Source: Brachyspira suanatina (GTDB lineage Bacteria; Spirochaetota; Brachyspiria; Brachyspirales; Brachyspiraceae). From it: 64,000 nt of DNA. The first letter of the stretch is position 1; each line of letters begins with the position of its first letter. The DNA lies in assembly GCF_001049755.1 (NCBI RefSeq), contig NZ_CVLB01000001.1:2126995-2190994 (forward strand), in the 5' to 3' direction. Positions 26,191-35,737 of the stretch are shown in pieces. The position numbers and the translations under genes were made by a program. The notes below the pieces were generated by a model, which saw only the letters and a program-made list of their open reading frames with translations, was not told the origin of the DNA and searched no databases.

Positions 26191-26877
26191 ATGAAAAAAA
26201 TATTAATACTTTTTATTATTATGATATCTTTTATATCAATAATATCTTGCAATAATAAAGAAAAAAAACAAGCTAATAATTCTCAGCAAAATACTCAAAA
26301 AATAATAAAAACAGGAGAATGGGATATTAATCCTAAGCAAATAAATTCAATAGATGAAAATATTAAAACTATTTTTGATAATACTGTAAAAAATTTATTA
26401 GGTGTGAAAAGAGAATTAATGCTATATCTTGGAAACCAAACAGTAAATGGAGTCAATTATGCTTTTATTTGCCGAAGTGAAATAACATATCCTTCAGCAT
26501 CTCCTTATTATGAGATAATTATATGCAATGTATCTCCTTCAAATGAAATATCTATAGTAAAATTAGAAAAGATAATAGAAAGCAGTCAAAGCAGTGTAGG
26601 AGGAATAGTATGCACTTCTTCTGATGAAGCTAAAATAAATATATCCAATTCTAAAGAAGCAAATGATATTATTAAAATATTCAAAAATGCAGTTAAAGAT
26701 ATAAAAGATACAAAATATACTCAAGAACTTTATATTGCAAATCAAGTAGTAAAAGGAATTAATTATTATTTCATAGCTAATGCTGAGCTTAATGACGGAA
26801 CTCATTCAATAAAACTAGTAACTATAAATAATTTTATGGAATCAAGTGAAGTAATTGAAGTAAAAAATATTCTATAA
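26191..26877 (+). CDS. Lipoprotein with two cystatin-like repeats
   Basis: About 228 residues. ATG 26191 with GGAAAA 5-8 bases upstream is preferred to the in-frame codon at 26146. The signal ends at SIISC, giving a lipid anchor, followed by a Gln/Asn-rich linker. The rest holds two similar halves. The first has IFDNTVKNLLGVKRELMLYL then NQTVNGVNYAFICRSE. The second has IFKNAVKDIKDTKYTQELYI then NQVVKGINYYFIANAE. The QxVxGxNYxF core is the pattern of cystatin-type protease inhibitors, and the preceding helix fits that fold. The protease-inhibitor role is inference; the internal duplication is directly visible. Confidence 0.8.
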   Translation: MKKILILFIIMISFISIISCNNKEKKQANNSQQNTQKIIKTGEWDINPKQINSIDENIKTIFDNTVKNLLGVKRELMLYLGNQTVNGVNYAFICRSEITYPSASPYYEIIICNVSPSNEISIVKLEKIIESSQSSVGGIVCTSSDEAKINISNSKEANDIIKIFKNAVKDIKDTKYTQELYIANQVVKGINYYFIANAELNDGTHSIKLVTINNFMESSEVIEVKNIL

Positions 26878-26993
26878 TACAGAGAAGTTAAGAATTATGT
26901 AAACTCATTGTAAAAAATATTATATATCAATTAACATAACAATGCAGGTTTATGATATCCTTAACCGATAATAACTTGTAAGAGGGTATCAAC

Positions 26994-28655
26994 ATGAAAA
27001 ACATAAGATATAAATATTTATTTGTTATTTTATCGGTAGTATTCATTTCTACTTTAGAAAATTTATATGGCCAAATTGCTGTAAATACTTATTCTTTAGA
27101 AATTAATACTAACGATATAGAGATAGTAAAATATATAAATGGCTATCAAATTTACTTAAAGAAAAAGCCTAATGTATATGGATACAGAATCCAATTAAAA
27201 AGACAAGACGGGCTTAATTCTTATATTTATATTGATAACAGCGGTAATACTAATTCTATAATTAGAATAAGAGAAAGTGATTATCATTATAAAATTGGAG
27301 AAGTGTTTAAAGTATTTATTCCGCAAAATGTATATTTAGATAATAGAAATAATAATTCTTTATTTACTTTAAGGGATAATATTACTCTTATTTTAGAAGC
27401 TTATGATATTAATAATAATACTTTAATAAATAATGAAATAATATTAAAGGCAAATAATACTGAAGCTTCAACACCTACTATAACACTTAGAAATGTGGAA
27501 AAGGAAGGTGATCTATATGCATTTTATTTATACTATTCCGGAGGAGATAACGGAGAGTATGCATTTTATGTAAGAGAAGGAAAAACAAATACATCATATA
27601 AATTGATAGATACTTCTTATGGAAATACAGGAAATTACGATAGCAGCGGTATAATATTAGAAGATACTTTTAATAGAGTATTGGGTAAAAAACTTTATAT
27701 AAAAGCATATTTTAAACAGCTTCCTGAAGATAGATATTTATCATTTAATGTATTCAATACACAAGGAGAGAGTTTCACTTATCCTATAGACTATGTTATA
27801 GAAACTACAAATGTAAAACAAGAAGTAACACCTCCTCAAATGCCTAGCGGAGGAAATGAAGGACCTGTAAAAATAAGACCTAGAGATAGAGTTATAGAAA
27901 CTTCTACAAATACTATAATAGTAAAAAAAGATGCTGCTCCTCCTACTAAAGAAAGTAATGAGATAAAAATTTTATCATCTGCTAATATTGTTGAAAAACC
28001 TGTAATTAATGAAAAGTCTGCCGCAGAAGAGAATTTTAATTACAACTTGGAAGCTATGAATAATTTAAATAATGCCAGCAAATCATTCAATACACCTAAT
28101 AATTACGTAAAAAATGCAGATGAATTGAGTGATAAATTTAAAAGCATTATTAAAAGATATAAAGATGAAGGAAGTATGGACTTAGTTATAGTACTAGACA
28201 CAACAGAAAGTATGCATCCTTATTTGAAAACCATAAAAAGAGATATAAGAGGTATGGTTACAGAATTATTCGATGCTCATAAATATTCCAGAGTAGGTTT
28301 TTTACTTTATAGAGATGTTAAAGATACTTACCTTACAAAAAAGATAGACTTCAGCGATAATATTAACTTTATAAATAGAGAAGTTAACTATTTTTATGCT
28401 GCAGGAGGCGGAGATAAGGCAGAACCTATGTATGAAGCTTTACAGGAAGCATTAGAAACATTTGATTATATTAATCAAAAAAGATTGGTAATAGTATTAA
28501 CAGATGCCCCTGCTAAAGTTATTGGAAGAGCTAATTTGGATTTAAATTTATCTACAGCTAAAACAAAAAATGTTACTGTAGAATTTATATTAGCATCAGA
28601 AATAGAAGAAGAGGAAGATTTTTCTGATGATTATTTATACTTTTTAAATTTCTAA
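26994..28655 (+). CDS. Secreted von Willebrand factor A domain protein
   Basis: 553 residues with an N-terminal signal (MKNIRYKYLFVILSVVFISTLENLYG). Residues 30-270 are beta-rich with no recognised family. A Pro/Asn/Glu-rich linker follows (about 275-375). The C-terminal 170 residues are a VWA domain: MDLVIVLDTTESM carries the DxTxS metal-ion-dependent adhesion motif, FLLYRDV and GGGDKAEPMYEALQEAL follow, and LVIVLTDAPA is the next conserved strand. VWA domains bind proteins through a metal ion. Here it should be periplasmic or surface-exposed. GAGGG lies 8 bases before the ATG. No chaperone or ATPase partner is adjacent. Confidence 0.88.
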   Translation: MKNIRYKYLFVILSVVFISTLENLYGQIAVNTYSLEINTNDIEIVKYINGYQIYLKKKPNVYGYRIQLKRQDGLNSYIYIDNSGNTNSIIRIRESDYHYKIGEVFKVFIPQNVYLDNRNNNSLFTLRDNITLILEAYDINNNTLINNEIILKANNTEASTPTITLRNVEKEGDLYAFYLYYSGGDNGEYAFYVREGKTNTSYKLIDTSYGNTGNYDSSGIILEDTFNRVLGKKLYIKAYFKQLPEDRYLSFNVFNTQGESFTYPIDYVIETTNVKQEVTPPQMPSGGNEGPVKIRPRDRVIETSTNTIIVKKDAAPPTKESNEIKILSSANIVEKPVINEKSAAEENFNYNLEAMNNLNNASKSFNTPNNYVKNADELSDKFKSIIKRYKDEGSMDLVIVLDTTESMHPYLKTIKRDIRGMVTELFDAHKYSRVGFLLYRDVKDTYLTKKIDFSDNINFINREVNYFYAAGGGDKAEPMYEALQEALETFDYINQKRLVIVLTDAPAKVIGRANLDLNLSTAKTKNVTVEFILASEIEEEEDFSDDYLYFLNF

Positions 28656-28687
28656 ATAACAAAATAAGTAATGTTGATAATAATGGA

Positions 28688-28722
28688 TAAAGCCCTTATC
28701 TTATTATAGGTTTGGGCTTTCA
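28688..28722. terminator. Convergent hairpin after the VWA gene
   Basis: AAAGCCC (28689-28695) pairs with GGGCTTT (28714-28720). The T-run is weak on both sides, so termination strength is uncertain. Confidence 0.5.
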
Positions 28723-29319
28723 TTATATATGCGGATTATCAAATTTATTTAAAATTTTAATTTGATTTAATCTATATTCAATATTCAATTTTTTAAAAAT
28801 CATATAAGTTAAAGAAGATACAGTGATTCCAATAAATACTCCGAATACTACATCACTAGGATAATGAACTACTAAATAAACTCTTGAAAAACCTATCAAT
28901 AAAGCAATCAATATGGCTGCAAAACTATATCTTTTATTAAAATATAAAAAAATTGGAAAAAATACAGCAAATGATGCTGTAGTATGAGAAGACGGACAAG
29001 AAAATGAAGTTTCAATGTGCTTTCCAACAGCAATCCAATATTCATTATAAATAGGATCTGTAAAAGGACGTTCTCTTGCTATTAATGGTTTTAATATAAT
29101 GGCGCCTATGAATATAGATATAAATAAACTTACAGCCATATTAATACCGCAAACTCTAGTTCTTTTTATAAATATCAATATAATTGTAAATATCATTAAA
29201 GGTATTGATTCACCTAAATATGTTATAGATGAAAAAAACAAATCAAATATTTTACAATTATTATGTAAACTATGAGCAAATTCTATTAAAGTTTTATCGA
29301 ATATATTTATTATCTCCAT
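28723..29319 (-). CDS. PAP2-family membrane phosphatase
   Basis: 198 residues with about five or six membrane helices and the three phosphatidic-acid-phosphatase motifs in order: KPLIARERP (Kx6RP), CPSSHTTAS (PSxH, with Ser for the usual Gly) and SRVYLVVHYPSD (SRx5HxxxD). Enzymes of this family dephosphorylate undecaprenyl diphosphate, phosphatidate or phosphatidylglycerophosphate outside the membrane. The exact substrate cannot be told from sequence. It is flanked by a convergent VWA gene and transcribed from its own promoter region. Confidence 0.9.
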   Translation of the reverse strand: MEIINIFDKTLIEFAHSLHNNCKIFDLFFSSITYLGESIPLMIFTIILIFIKRTRVCGINMAVSLFISIFIGAIILKPLIARERPFTDPIYNEYWIAVGKHIETSFSCPSSHTTASFAVFFPIFLYFNKRYSFAAILIALLIGFSRVYLVVHYPSDVVFGVFIGITVSSLTYMIFKKLNIEYRLNQIKILNKFDNPHI

Positions 29320-29505
29320 TAGAATTCCTATAATTAATTTTTCTATAAAACAGTTATATCGTAAATATGTGATAAATATTTATTCCTTTTAATAATGATC
29401 TATATAAAAATATGAAAGGAATTATATTTTCCTTCCCTATTCTAATTTTATATAACTACATATTTTTATTTTCTTTATATTATATTAAAAATATTGAATT
29501 TAGTA

Positions 29506-31092
29506 CTATTCATCATTTTTTAGAAGTTCTTCAAATTTAGCTTTTACTTGAGAAACGGATAATCCAATTATTATCTGTATAGCATTTCCTTTTTTCACAA
29601 CACCGTAAGATCCGGCTTTTTGAAAATATGCTGCATCTTTTACAAGATTAATATCTTTTACCGTTACTCTTAATCTAGTAGCACAATTGGTAAAATGTTC
29701 TATATTATTTCTGCCGCCTAAAGCTTCCAAATAAATAGCAGCTTGATCTTCAAAATTTGATTTTTTAACTTCTCTTTCTTCTTTATAATCTTTTTTAGTA
29801 TAAAGTTTAATATCACTATCCCCTCTTCCAGGAGTTTTAATATTAAATTTTAATATTAAAAATCTAAACAAAAAAAACCATATAGCAGTAAATATAAGCC
29901 CTATAACAATATTTGCTATGACCATAGCAGAATGATTTTTTATGGCAAATATCCAGTTTTGAGTTATGAAAGCTATTAACCCTGATCCATAATTTCCTAC
30001 TACTCCTCCAACTACATATAATACCGTAGATAAAGTGGCAGCCAAAATAGAATGTACTAAAAATAAGAAAGGAGATATAAATAAAAATGTAAACTCTAAA
30101 GGTTCAGTAATACCTACAAGCACCGATGTTAATGTTACCGGTATAAGCAAAGCAGCAATCTTCTTTCTATTTTCATTATTGGCACAAAAATAAATTGCCA
30201 AAGCCAAACCAGGAGCACCAAAAACTTTTGAGTTACCATGCAAAGCAAATCCTCCTTCAGGAAACAGATCTTTAAAAGGCTCAAGCATATTTGAAAACTC
30301 AGCAACATGATTTATCCAATATGCTTCTATACCTTCAGGGACTACAGCAGGTCCATAAATAAAAGGTCCGTAAATAAAATGATGCAGCCCGGTAGGTATC
30401 AATATACGCTCTAAAAAAGTATATATAAATACTCCTACACCGCCGGCTTTTATTAAAAATGTCTGCATTGAATATATTAAATTCTGTATTTTAGGCCATA
30501 TCAAACATGTTAAAAATGCTAAAACTAATACAACAAAGAAACCTATAATATGTACAAAAGATGTTCCCTGAAATACTCCTAAATAATCCGGCAGTTTTGT
30601 TTCATAGAATCTATTATGAATAATAGTTATGACAAAACCTATAAATATTGCCCCTATTATGTTTGTATCTAATGTTTTAATACCTGCTATTAAAGTTAAA
30701 CCGCTTACTCCGCCTACTTCCTGAGTAAAATCAACTCCGAAATAAGGTCCAAAAAAATTAAGTATAGCAGATATAAAATAGTTATATGATAAATAACATA
30801 TCAAAGTTGCTAATATTGCTCTTTCAGGCGCCATTTTTGAAAGACCTATAGGAATACCTAAACAGAAAAATAAAGGCATATTTCTGAATATAGTCCAAGC
30901 ACCTTCTTCTATTATAAATACAAACTTATAAAATATACCTTCTGGATCAGCTAAATTTCCAACTATATACTGATCCTTAAAAATAATTGTAAGGCCTGCA
31001 ATTAAACCAGAAAAAGAAAAAAGTAATACAGGTACAAACATAGCCGCACCAAATTTTTGGAAACTAGCCCTCAAATCAATATTAGCAAACAT
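29506..31092 (-). CDS. PTS EIICB component, glucose/maltose superfamily
   Basis: 528 residues. The N-terminal EIIC part (about 1-420) has some ten membrane helices and the family landmarks GLPIGLSKMAPERA-like start, GLHHFIYGPFIYGP, and the substrate loop FALHGNSKVFGAPGLALAIYFCA with VGITEPLEFTFLFISPFLF. The C-terminal EIIB domain (about 450-528) carries the phospho-cysteine in FTNCATRLRVTVKD. No EIIA domain is attached, so it must borrow a separate EIIA. It is the second gene of a unit with the GH4 glycosidase 80 bases upstream, so alpha-glucosides (maltose or trehalose type) are the likely sugars. Confidence 0.93.
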   Translation of the reverse strand: MFANIDLRASFQKFGAAMFVPVLLFSFSGLIAGLTIIFKDQYIVGNLADPEGIFYKFVFIIEEGAWTIFRNMPLFFCLGIPIGLSKMAPERAILATLICYLSYNYFISAILNFFGPYFGVDFTQEVGGVSGLTLIAGIKTLDTNIIGAIFIGFVITIIHNRFYETKLPDYLGVFQGTSFVHIIGFFVVLVLAFLTCLIWPKIQNLIYSMQTFLIKAGGVGVFIYTFLERILIPTGLHHFIYGPFIYGPAVVPEGIEAYWINHVAEFSNMLEPFKDLFPEGGFALHGNSKVFGAPGLALAIYFCANNENRKKIAALLIPVTLTSVLVGITEPLEFTFLFISPFLFLVHSILAATLSTVLYVVGGVVGNYGSGLIAFITQNWIFAIKNHSAMVIANIVIGLIFTAIWFFLFRFLILKFNIKTPGRGDSDIKLYTKKDYKEEREVKKSNFEDQAAIYLEALGGRNNIEHFTNCATRLRVTVKDINLVKDAAYFQKAGSYGVVKKGNAIQIIIGLSVSQVKAKFEELLKNDE

Positions 31093-31172
31093 TTTATATT
31101 CCTAGCATTTTAATCTTATATAAAATAAATAATAATAAATCAAACTCTAAAATATTATATAAGAAACAAAAA

Positions 31173-32531
31173 CTATTTTAAATAATCCAAATATGGTTTT
31201 TGACTTTCTATCATTCTGTCTACCATTTCTTCAATATTTTTACATACATTAACAACAGGGTTGGCAAGTATAGCCTGCACTGCATATTCTTTTTTATGAT
31301 GTATAGCAGCTTCAGCAGTTAAATCGTATACACTTACATAATTTCTTAAAAGAGACAAATAACCTTTAGGTACATTATTTAATTTTACTCCTTTAACTCC
31401 ATCTTTACTTATTTCAGCAGGTACTTCAACAGCTATCCAATTAGGTAAATCTTCTATTAATCCGTCATTTAAAATATTTACCGCTTCTTCAACATAGCTT
31501 TCATTTGTAACTATAGCATTTATTATGCTAGAAGCTCTTTCTTTTACTATCAACTCTATTTTAGGCTCAGCTTTAGAAAGTACAGTTCTATATAATTCAT
31601 AAAAATCTAATATTCCTCTATGATCAACAACATCCCAAGCCCAAGCTATATATTCTCCGAAATGGCTGTCAACTGTTATAGGCAATAATTTATATTTTTC
31701 TAATATCACTTTCAATAATCTTCTGTCAGCCCATATAAATTCGCCTTTCAATCTTTCCTCTATAGAATGGTCAAAATTTTCTGTCTTTGAAAATGCATTA
31801 TTTGCTTTAGCATACTTTAATAAATCACTATACCCTACTTCATGCTCAAAATAACCATGCGCATTTTTTAATACATCAGGATATAAATCTTTTCCGCTTT
31901 TTTTATCTTTTATTTCTAATAGACAGCTGAAATGATTGAGTCCTCCTGCTTTAATATCCAATGACTCATAATTCATTCTAAGAATTTTAGGCAGCCATTT
32001 ATGAAGCCATCCTATTTCATGGCATAATCCTATAAATTTAGCATTAGGATAAGCTCTCTTTACAGCAGTACATATAGCAGTCATAGGATTAGAAAAATTA
32101 AATATATAAGCATTAGGACATATATCCATAGCATCTTTAACTATATCCAAAATAGGAGGAATGATTCTTAGAGAGTGAAATACTCCTCCAGGTCCTCCGT
32201 TTTCTCCATAAACCTGATGAATACCATACTGCATAGGTATTTTCCAATCTTCATCCCATAATTGAAATCTGTCTCCTACCTCTATTGAACTTATAATAAA
32301 ATCAGCGTCTTTAAAAGCTTTCTTTCTATCTGTAAGAGCATCAACTGTGAAATTAAGTTTATTTGATTCTATAAATTCTTTAACATAATCATATACTTTA
32401 TTTAAAGCATTCGTATTAATATCCAATAATGTAATATGTGAGCCTTCCAAAGACTTAGTAGAAAAAATATCTCCAAGCATATCGCATCCGAATTGTGCAC
32501 TTCCTGCACCTACTAAAACAAATTTAATCAT
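31173..32531 (-). CDS. Glycoside hydrolase family 4 (alpha-glucosidase/galactosidase type)
   Basis: 452 residues. GH4 enzymes use NAD+, Mn2+ and a redox elimination mechanism. The N-terminal Rossmann motif is FVLVGAGSAQFGCDML. The family region YGENGGPGGVFHSLRIIP and the metal-binding Cys motif in GLCHEIGW follow, then AGGLNHFSCLLEI with the catalytic His. The motif reads CHE, which in my knowledge of the family marks AglA-like alpha-glucosidases acting on non-phosphorylated sugars, whereas 6-phospho-glycosidases have CNxP. This contrasts with the adjacent PTS transporter, which would deliver phosphorylated sugar. ATG 32531 has GGAG upstream. Confidence 0.9.
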   Translation of the reverse strand: MIKFVLVGAGSAQFGCDMLGDIFSTKSLEGSHITLLDINTNALNKVYDYVKEFIESNKLNFTVDALTDRKKAFKDADFIISSIEVGDRFQLWDEDWKIPMQYGIHQVYGENGGPGGVFHSLRIIPPILDIVKDAMDICPNAYIFNFSNPMTAICTAVKRAYPNAKFIGLCHEIGWLHKWLPKILRMNYESLDIKAGGLNHFSCLLEIKDKKSGKDLYPDVLKNAHGYFEHEVGYSDLLKYAKANNAFSKTENFDHSIEERLKGEFIWADRRLLKVILEKYKLLPITVDSHFGEYIAWAWDVVDHRGILDFYELYRTVLSKAEPKIELIVKERASSIINAIVTNESYVEEAVNILNDGLIEDLPNWIAVEVPAEISKDGVKGVKLNNVPKGYLSLLRNYVSVYDLTAEAAIHHKKEYAVQAILANPVVNVCKNIEEMVDRMIESQKPYLDYLK

Positions 32532-32697
32532 ATTTACTCCTTATAAATATCATTTAATTATTATAAACAATATTATATACCAATAAAATTCAATGTTAAT
32601 AATTTTTTATAAAAATTGTTAACATTAATTAATATTTTTATTTTATAAAACAAATGCTAAATATATTATTGAATTTTTAATACTGAATTAATTATCA

Positions 32698-33363
32698 TCA
32701 AAATAAGTCTTTAATAATATTTGGATATTTAATATCATTAATTTTTGATATTCCAGCCTCTTTATCAAATTCAGTTATATGTACTTTTATAGGATCTATT
32801 TGGCTTGTAATATATTTTATAACATTAGCTGAAACAAATACATCTTTTCTTACATTAATAATTATAAAAGGTATTTTAAATCCTCTAGTATGAAATAATT
32901 CCACCTGCTCTAAAGATGAATGTATAACATTAGAATCATATTCAATAATAGGTATTATATGAATTTCATTTTCTTTTTCTATATCAAGCATCAAATCCAT
33001 AAAATTATAATTTTCTTTTATAGGCGAATATAAAGATAATGATTCAAATACCATATAATCATAAATATTATTATTTTCATCTATGAGATCCGTAATATCT
33101 CTTTCATCTATTTTTGCATTAATACTATGAAGAGGAGATATATTTCCATTGGTAGCATAGGAAACAAATATTTCTGAAGCTTTTAAAGAAGTTGTTTTTT
33201 TTACATATTCAGGATCAAATAACTTATTATCGCGTACTTCCATTACGAAAGGTTTATAATAACATACAGTTTTATCAAGCATCTTTAATGATGACACTAT
33301 ATGAGAAGAAATATAAGTCTTACCAACATGACTTTTATCTGATATAATACAAAACAGCTTCAT
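32698..33363 (-). CDS. Dethiobiotin synthetase-like P-loop NTPase
   Basis: 221 residues similar in layout to BioD, which closes the ureido ring of dethiobiotin using ATP and CO2. The P-loop is IISDKSHVGKTYISSHIV, where BioD usually has GTDTxVGKT, and YYKPF follows at the usual distance (the KP motif). YDYMVFESLSLYSP matches the region after the second nucleotide motif (BioD: vvEGAGG), but the Gly-Ala-Gly-Gly is missing. No other biotin genes are nearby. It starts 17 bases after the GH57 gene and is probably co-transcribed with it. It could be a diverged BioD or a phosphotransacetylase-type P-loop protein. Confidence 0.65.
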   Translation of the reverse strand: MKLFCIISDKSHVGKTYISSHIVSSLKMLDKTVCYYKPFVMEVRDNKLFDPEYVKKTTSLKASEIFVSYATNGNISPLHSINAKIDERDITDLIDENNNIYDYMVFESLSLYSPIKENYNFMDLMLDIEKENEIHIIPIIEYDSNVIHSSLEQVELFHTRGFKIPFIIINVRKDVFVSANVIKYITSQIDPIKVHITEFDKEAGISKINDIKYPNIIKDLF

Positions 33364-33380
33364 CTATACTACCTTTAAAA

Positions 33381-35501
33381 TTAAATATATTTAACATCTA
33401 ATTTTACTTTATATTTAACTTTTTCTCCGGCTTTTAATGATATATTCTTGCAGCATACTATAGTAGAATTTTGATAATTCATTTCAAGTTTATCAACAGC
33501 ATCAGATATAGTAAAGTTAGGCATATATAAGAATACTGTTTCTTCGCTAGCTTCCATTAATACTTTTATTTTTATATATGAATCATCAGCCATACCGAAA
33601 ACTGTACCTTTATATTCTCCGCAGTCTGATAAATTATTAGAAACTTTTTCATTGCCTCCTATATAGTATCTGTCTGGTTCCTGACCTGCAAGCAATGTTA
33701 TATTATTTTCTAAAGCATATACAAATTGAATATCTTCATTAGATTTATTTTCTATAATAGATTCAACAGAAAATTTTCCGTCATTGCCTACTATATATCT
33801 TTTTATTAAATATATATCCTTATCATTAACCTTTGAAGTTTTTTCAAAAGATACTGTAGCATAATCTTTATTGATAAGATTTTCTAATACATCATAATGA
33901 ATGTTATAAAAATCTGCATTTTCTTCATATTTCAACAATTGGAATTCTTCAGCAGTAGGCATTTTATTTAAGAAGTGGTCAACACCAAATACTTTTTCAT
34001 TTTTATCGAATACCAAATATTTAGCAATCTTATCATCAACTTTTTTTGCTATTTCATGTATTGATACATGTTCATTATCTTCCTGCTTATTATTAGAATT
34101 TCTTACAGCAGCTATATGATAAGCCTCTTCTCTTCTTCTAAGACAGTCTATTAAATTGGTAGGGTTTCCTTTTTTCAAATCCCATTCTATTATAGATCCG
34201 CTTAAAGTATGGAAAACTAATCCGGCATTTTCACAGGAAATCATAATCTCCTCTCTGCCGTCCATATCAAAATCTAAACTATGACTTAAGAAATATTTTC
34301 TTCCATAAACTTTTTCTAAAGATATAGAAGTAGCTTTAATTAAATTAGCATAAGTAGCATGCCTTAAATTATTTAAATAAAGTCCGCCGAATGTACCATG
34401 CCAATAAGGACAATTACACTGACCTTTTAATAAATAGCTCAAAGCCTCTTCTTTTTCTTTATAATTAGATTCAGTAATCTCTCCTATCATATTTGAAGTA
34501 AATATCATTCTTTTATTCATTCTGTTGCTTTCAGAATATTTACTGAAATAATTTCTCCAGAAACCGCCTCTCATAAATCTGCTTATAATCTCATTATCTT
34601 CAGATTTTTTTAGTTCTTCCTGTTTTGAATGGAATTCATCCTGTACCTTAGCAGGTAAAACCCAAGTAAGCATTTCTTCATAAGAGCCTGTAGGTATATA
34701 AATTCTTGATATAGGAGGATGCTTCTCCATATATTCGCTGTATGTAGTAGTAATAATAGTATCTTTTTCTTTTGTGAGGGCATCAAAAAACTTTTCAAGC
34801 CATTTATCTTCATAAACCCATTTTTGAGTGCCAGGCCAATCTCCGTATTTTTCTCCGTCATCATGAAGAACTACAACTCTGTCGCCTTCTTCTGTAGCTA
34901 TTGATTTTAAATATTCAATAGACTTTTCAACATCTCTAAATGGTATTAAATAACGAAGTTCCTGAGATATTGGAAATATATTTAATTTATAATTTTCATT
35001 ATCAGTTATAAAATAACCGAACATATTTTTAGTATCTACACCTGTAGTTAAAAACTGAGAATCATCGAGCATTATATATTTGATGCCATTCATAGCTAAA
35101 TTCTTAACTAATGTAGGCTCCCAAACTCTCTCTGCAATCCAAGCACCTTGAGGAGTAATATTAAAATTCTTTTCTATATATGAATTTAATTTTTTTATTT
35201 GTATATCTTTATCTTTATCCGGTATTGAAGGCATTATGGGTTCATAAAAACCGCCGCTTTGCATTTCTATTCTTTTTTCTTCTGCAAGTTTTTTCAAGGC
35301 TTGAATATGTTCTGGGTGATTCTTTTCAAGCCATTCTAATAAACAGCCTGTATAATGGAAATTAAATTTTATATCTTTATATTTTTCTAATATGTCTAAA
35401 AAAGGCTTATAAGCATTTTTATATGTATTTTCAAATACAAAGTCAAAATTGCCAACCGGCTGATGATTATGGTTACCCAATATTAAATTAATAGTTTTCA
35501 T
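33381..35501 (-). CDS. GH57 alpha-amylase / 4-alpha-glucanotransferase
   Basis: 706 residues. GH57 enzymes cleave or transfer alpha-1,4-glucans by a retaining mechanism. The N-terminus LILGNHNHQPVGNFDFVF is the family's first motif. The nucleophile Glu124 is in WIAERVWEP and the acid Asp214 in VVLHDDGEKYGDWPGT; both lie at almost the same positions as in the Thermococcus litoralis glucanotransferase. The middle and C-terminal beta domains (about 300-706) match the DUF1925/DUF1926 parts of that enzyme. There is no signal peptide, so it is cytoplasmic, likely acting on stored glucan or maltodextrin. Downstream in the same direction are a BioD-like gene, GH4 and the PTS. Confidence 0.93.
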   Translation of the reverse strand: MKTINLILGNHNHQPVGNFDFVFENTYKNAYKPFLDILEKYKDIKFNFHYTGCLLEWLEKNHPEHIQALKKLAEEKRIEMQSGGFYEPIMPSIPDKDKDIQIKKLNSYIEKNFNITPQGAWIAERVWEPTLVKNLAMNGIKYIMLDDSQFLTTGVDTKNMFGYFITDNENYKLNIFPISQELRYLIPFRDVEKSIEYLKSIATEEGDRVVVLHDDGEKYGDWPGTQKWVYEDKWLEKFFDALTKEKDTIITTTYSEYMEKHPPISRIYIPTGSYEEMLTWVLPAKVQDEFHSKQEELKKSEDNEIISRFMRGGFWRNYFSKYSESNRMNKRMIFTSNMIGEITESNYKEKEEALSYLLKGQCNCPYWHGTFGGLYLNNLRHATYANLIKATSISLEKVYGRKYFLSHSLDFDMDGREEIMISCENAGLVFHTLSGSIIEWDLKKGNPTNLIDCLRRREEAYHIAAVRNSNNKQEDNEHVSIHEIAKKVDDKIAKYLVFDKNEKVFGVDHFLNKMPTAEEFQLLKYEENADFYNIHYDVLENLINKDYATVSFEKTSKVNDKDIYLIKRYIVGNDGKFSVESIIENKSNEDIQFVYALENNITLLAGQEPDRYYIGGNEKVSNNLSDCGEYKGTVFGMADDSYIKIKVLMEASEETVFLYMPNFTISDAVDKLEMNYQNSTIVCCKNISLKAGEKVKYKVKLDVKYI

Positions 35502-35737
35502 GATAATGCCCTGTTTTATTGAAATTTATTACTTATAATTTCGTAATAATAGAAAAATTAATTAACATAATTCTATAATAAATAAGGCTTTTTGTAAAGT
35601 GCCTATTTATGTATAGTATTACTTTAAGCAGTATTGACTTTTTGATTTTTTTATTTATCATGTTCGATTATCAAAAAAACTGATTTTTTAAAAATGACGT
35701 TTTTATGATAAAATTTTATTTTAAGGACTTTTGTTTT

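Noticed and set aside
35575-35640. glmS ribozyme or terminator upstream of glmS
   Set aside because: Only a weak AGGC/GCCT hairpin is visible; the conserved ribozyme core is not recognisable.
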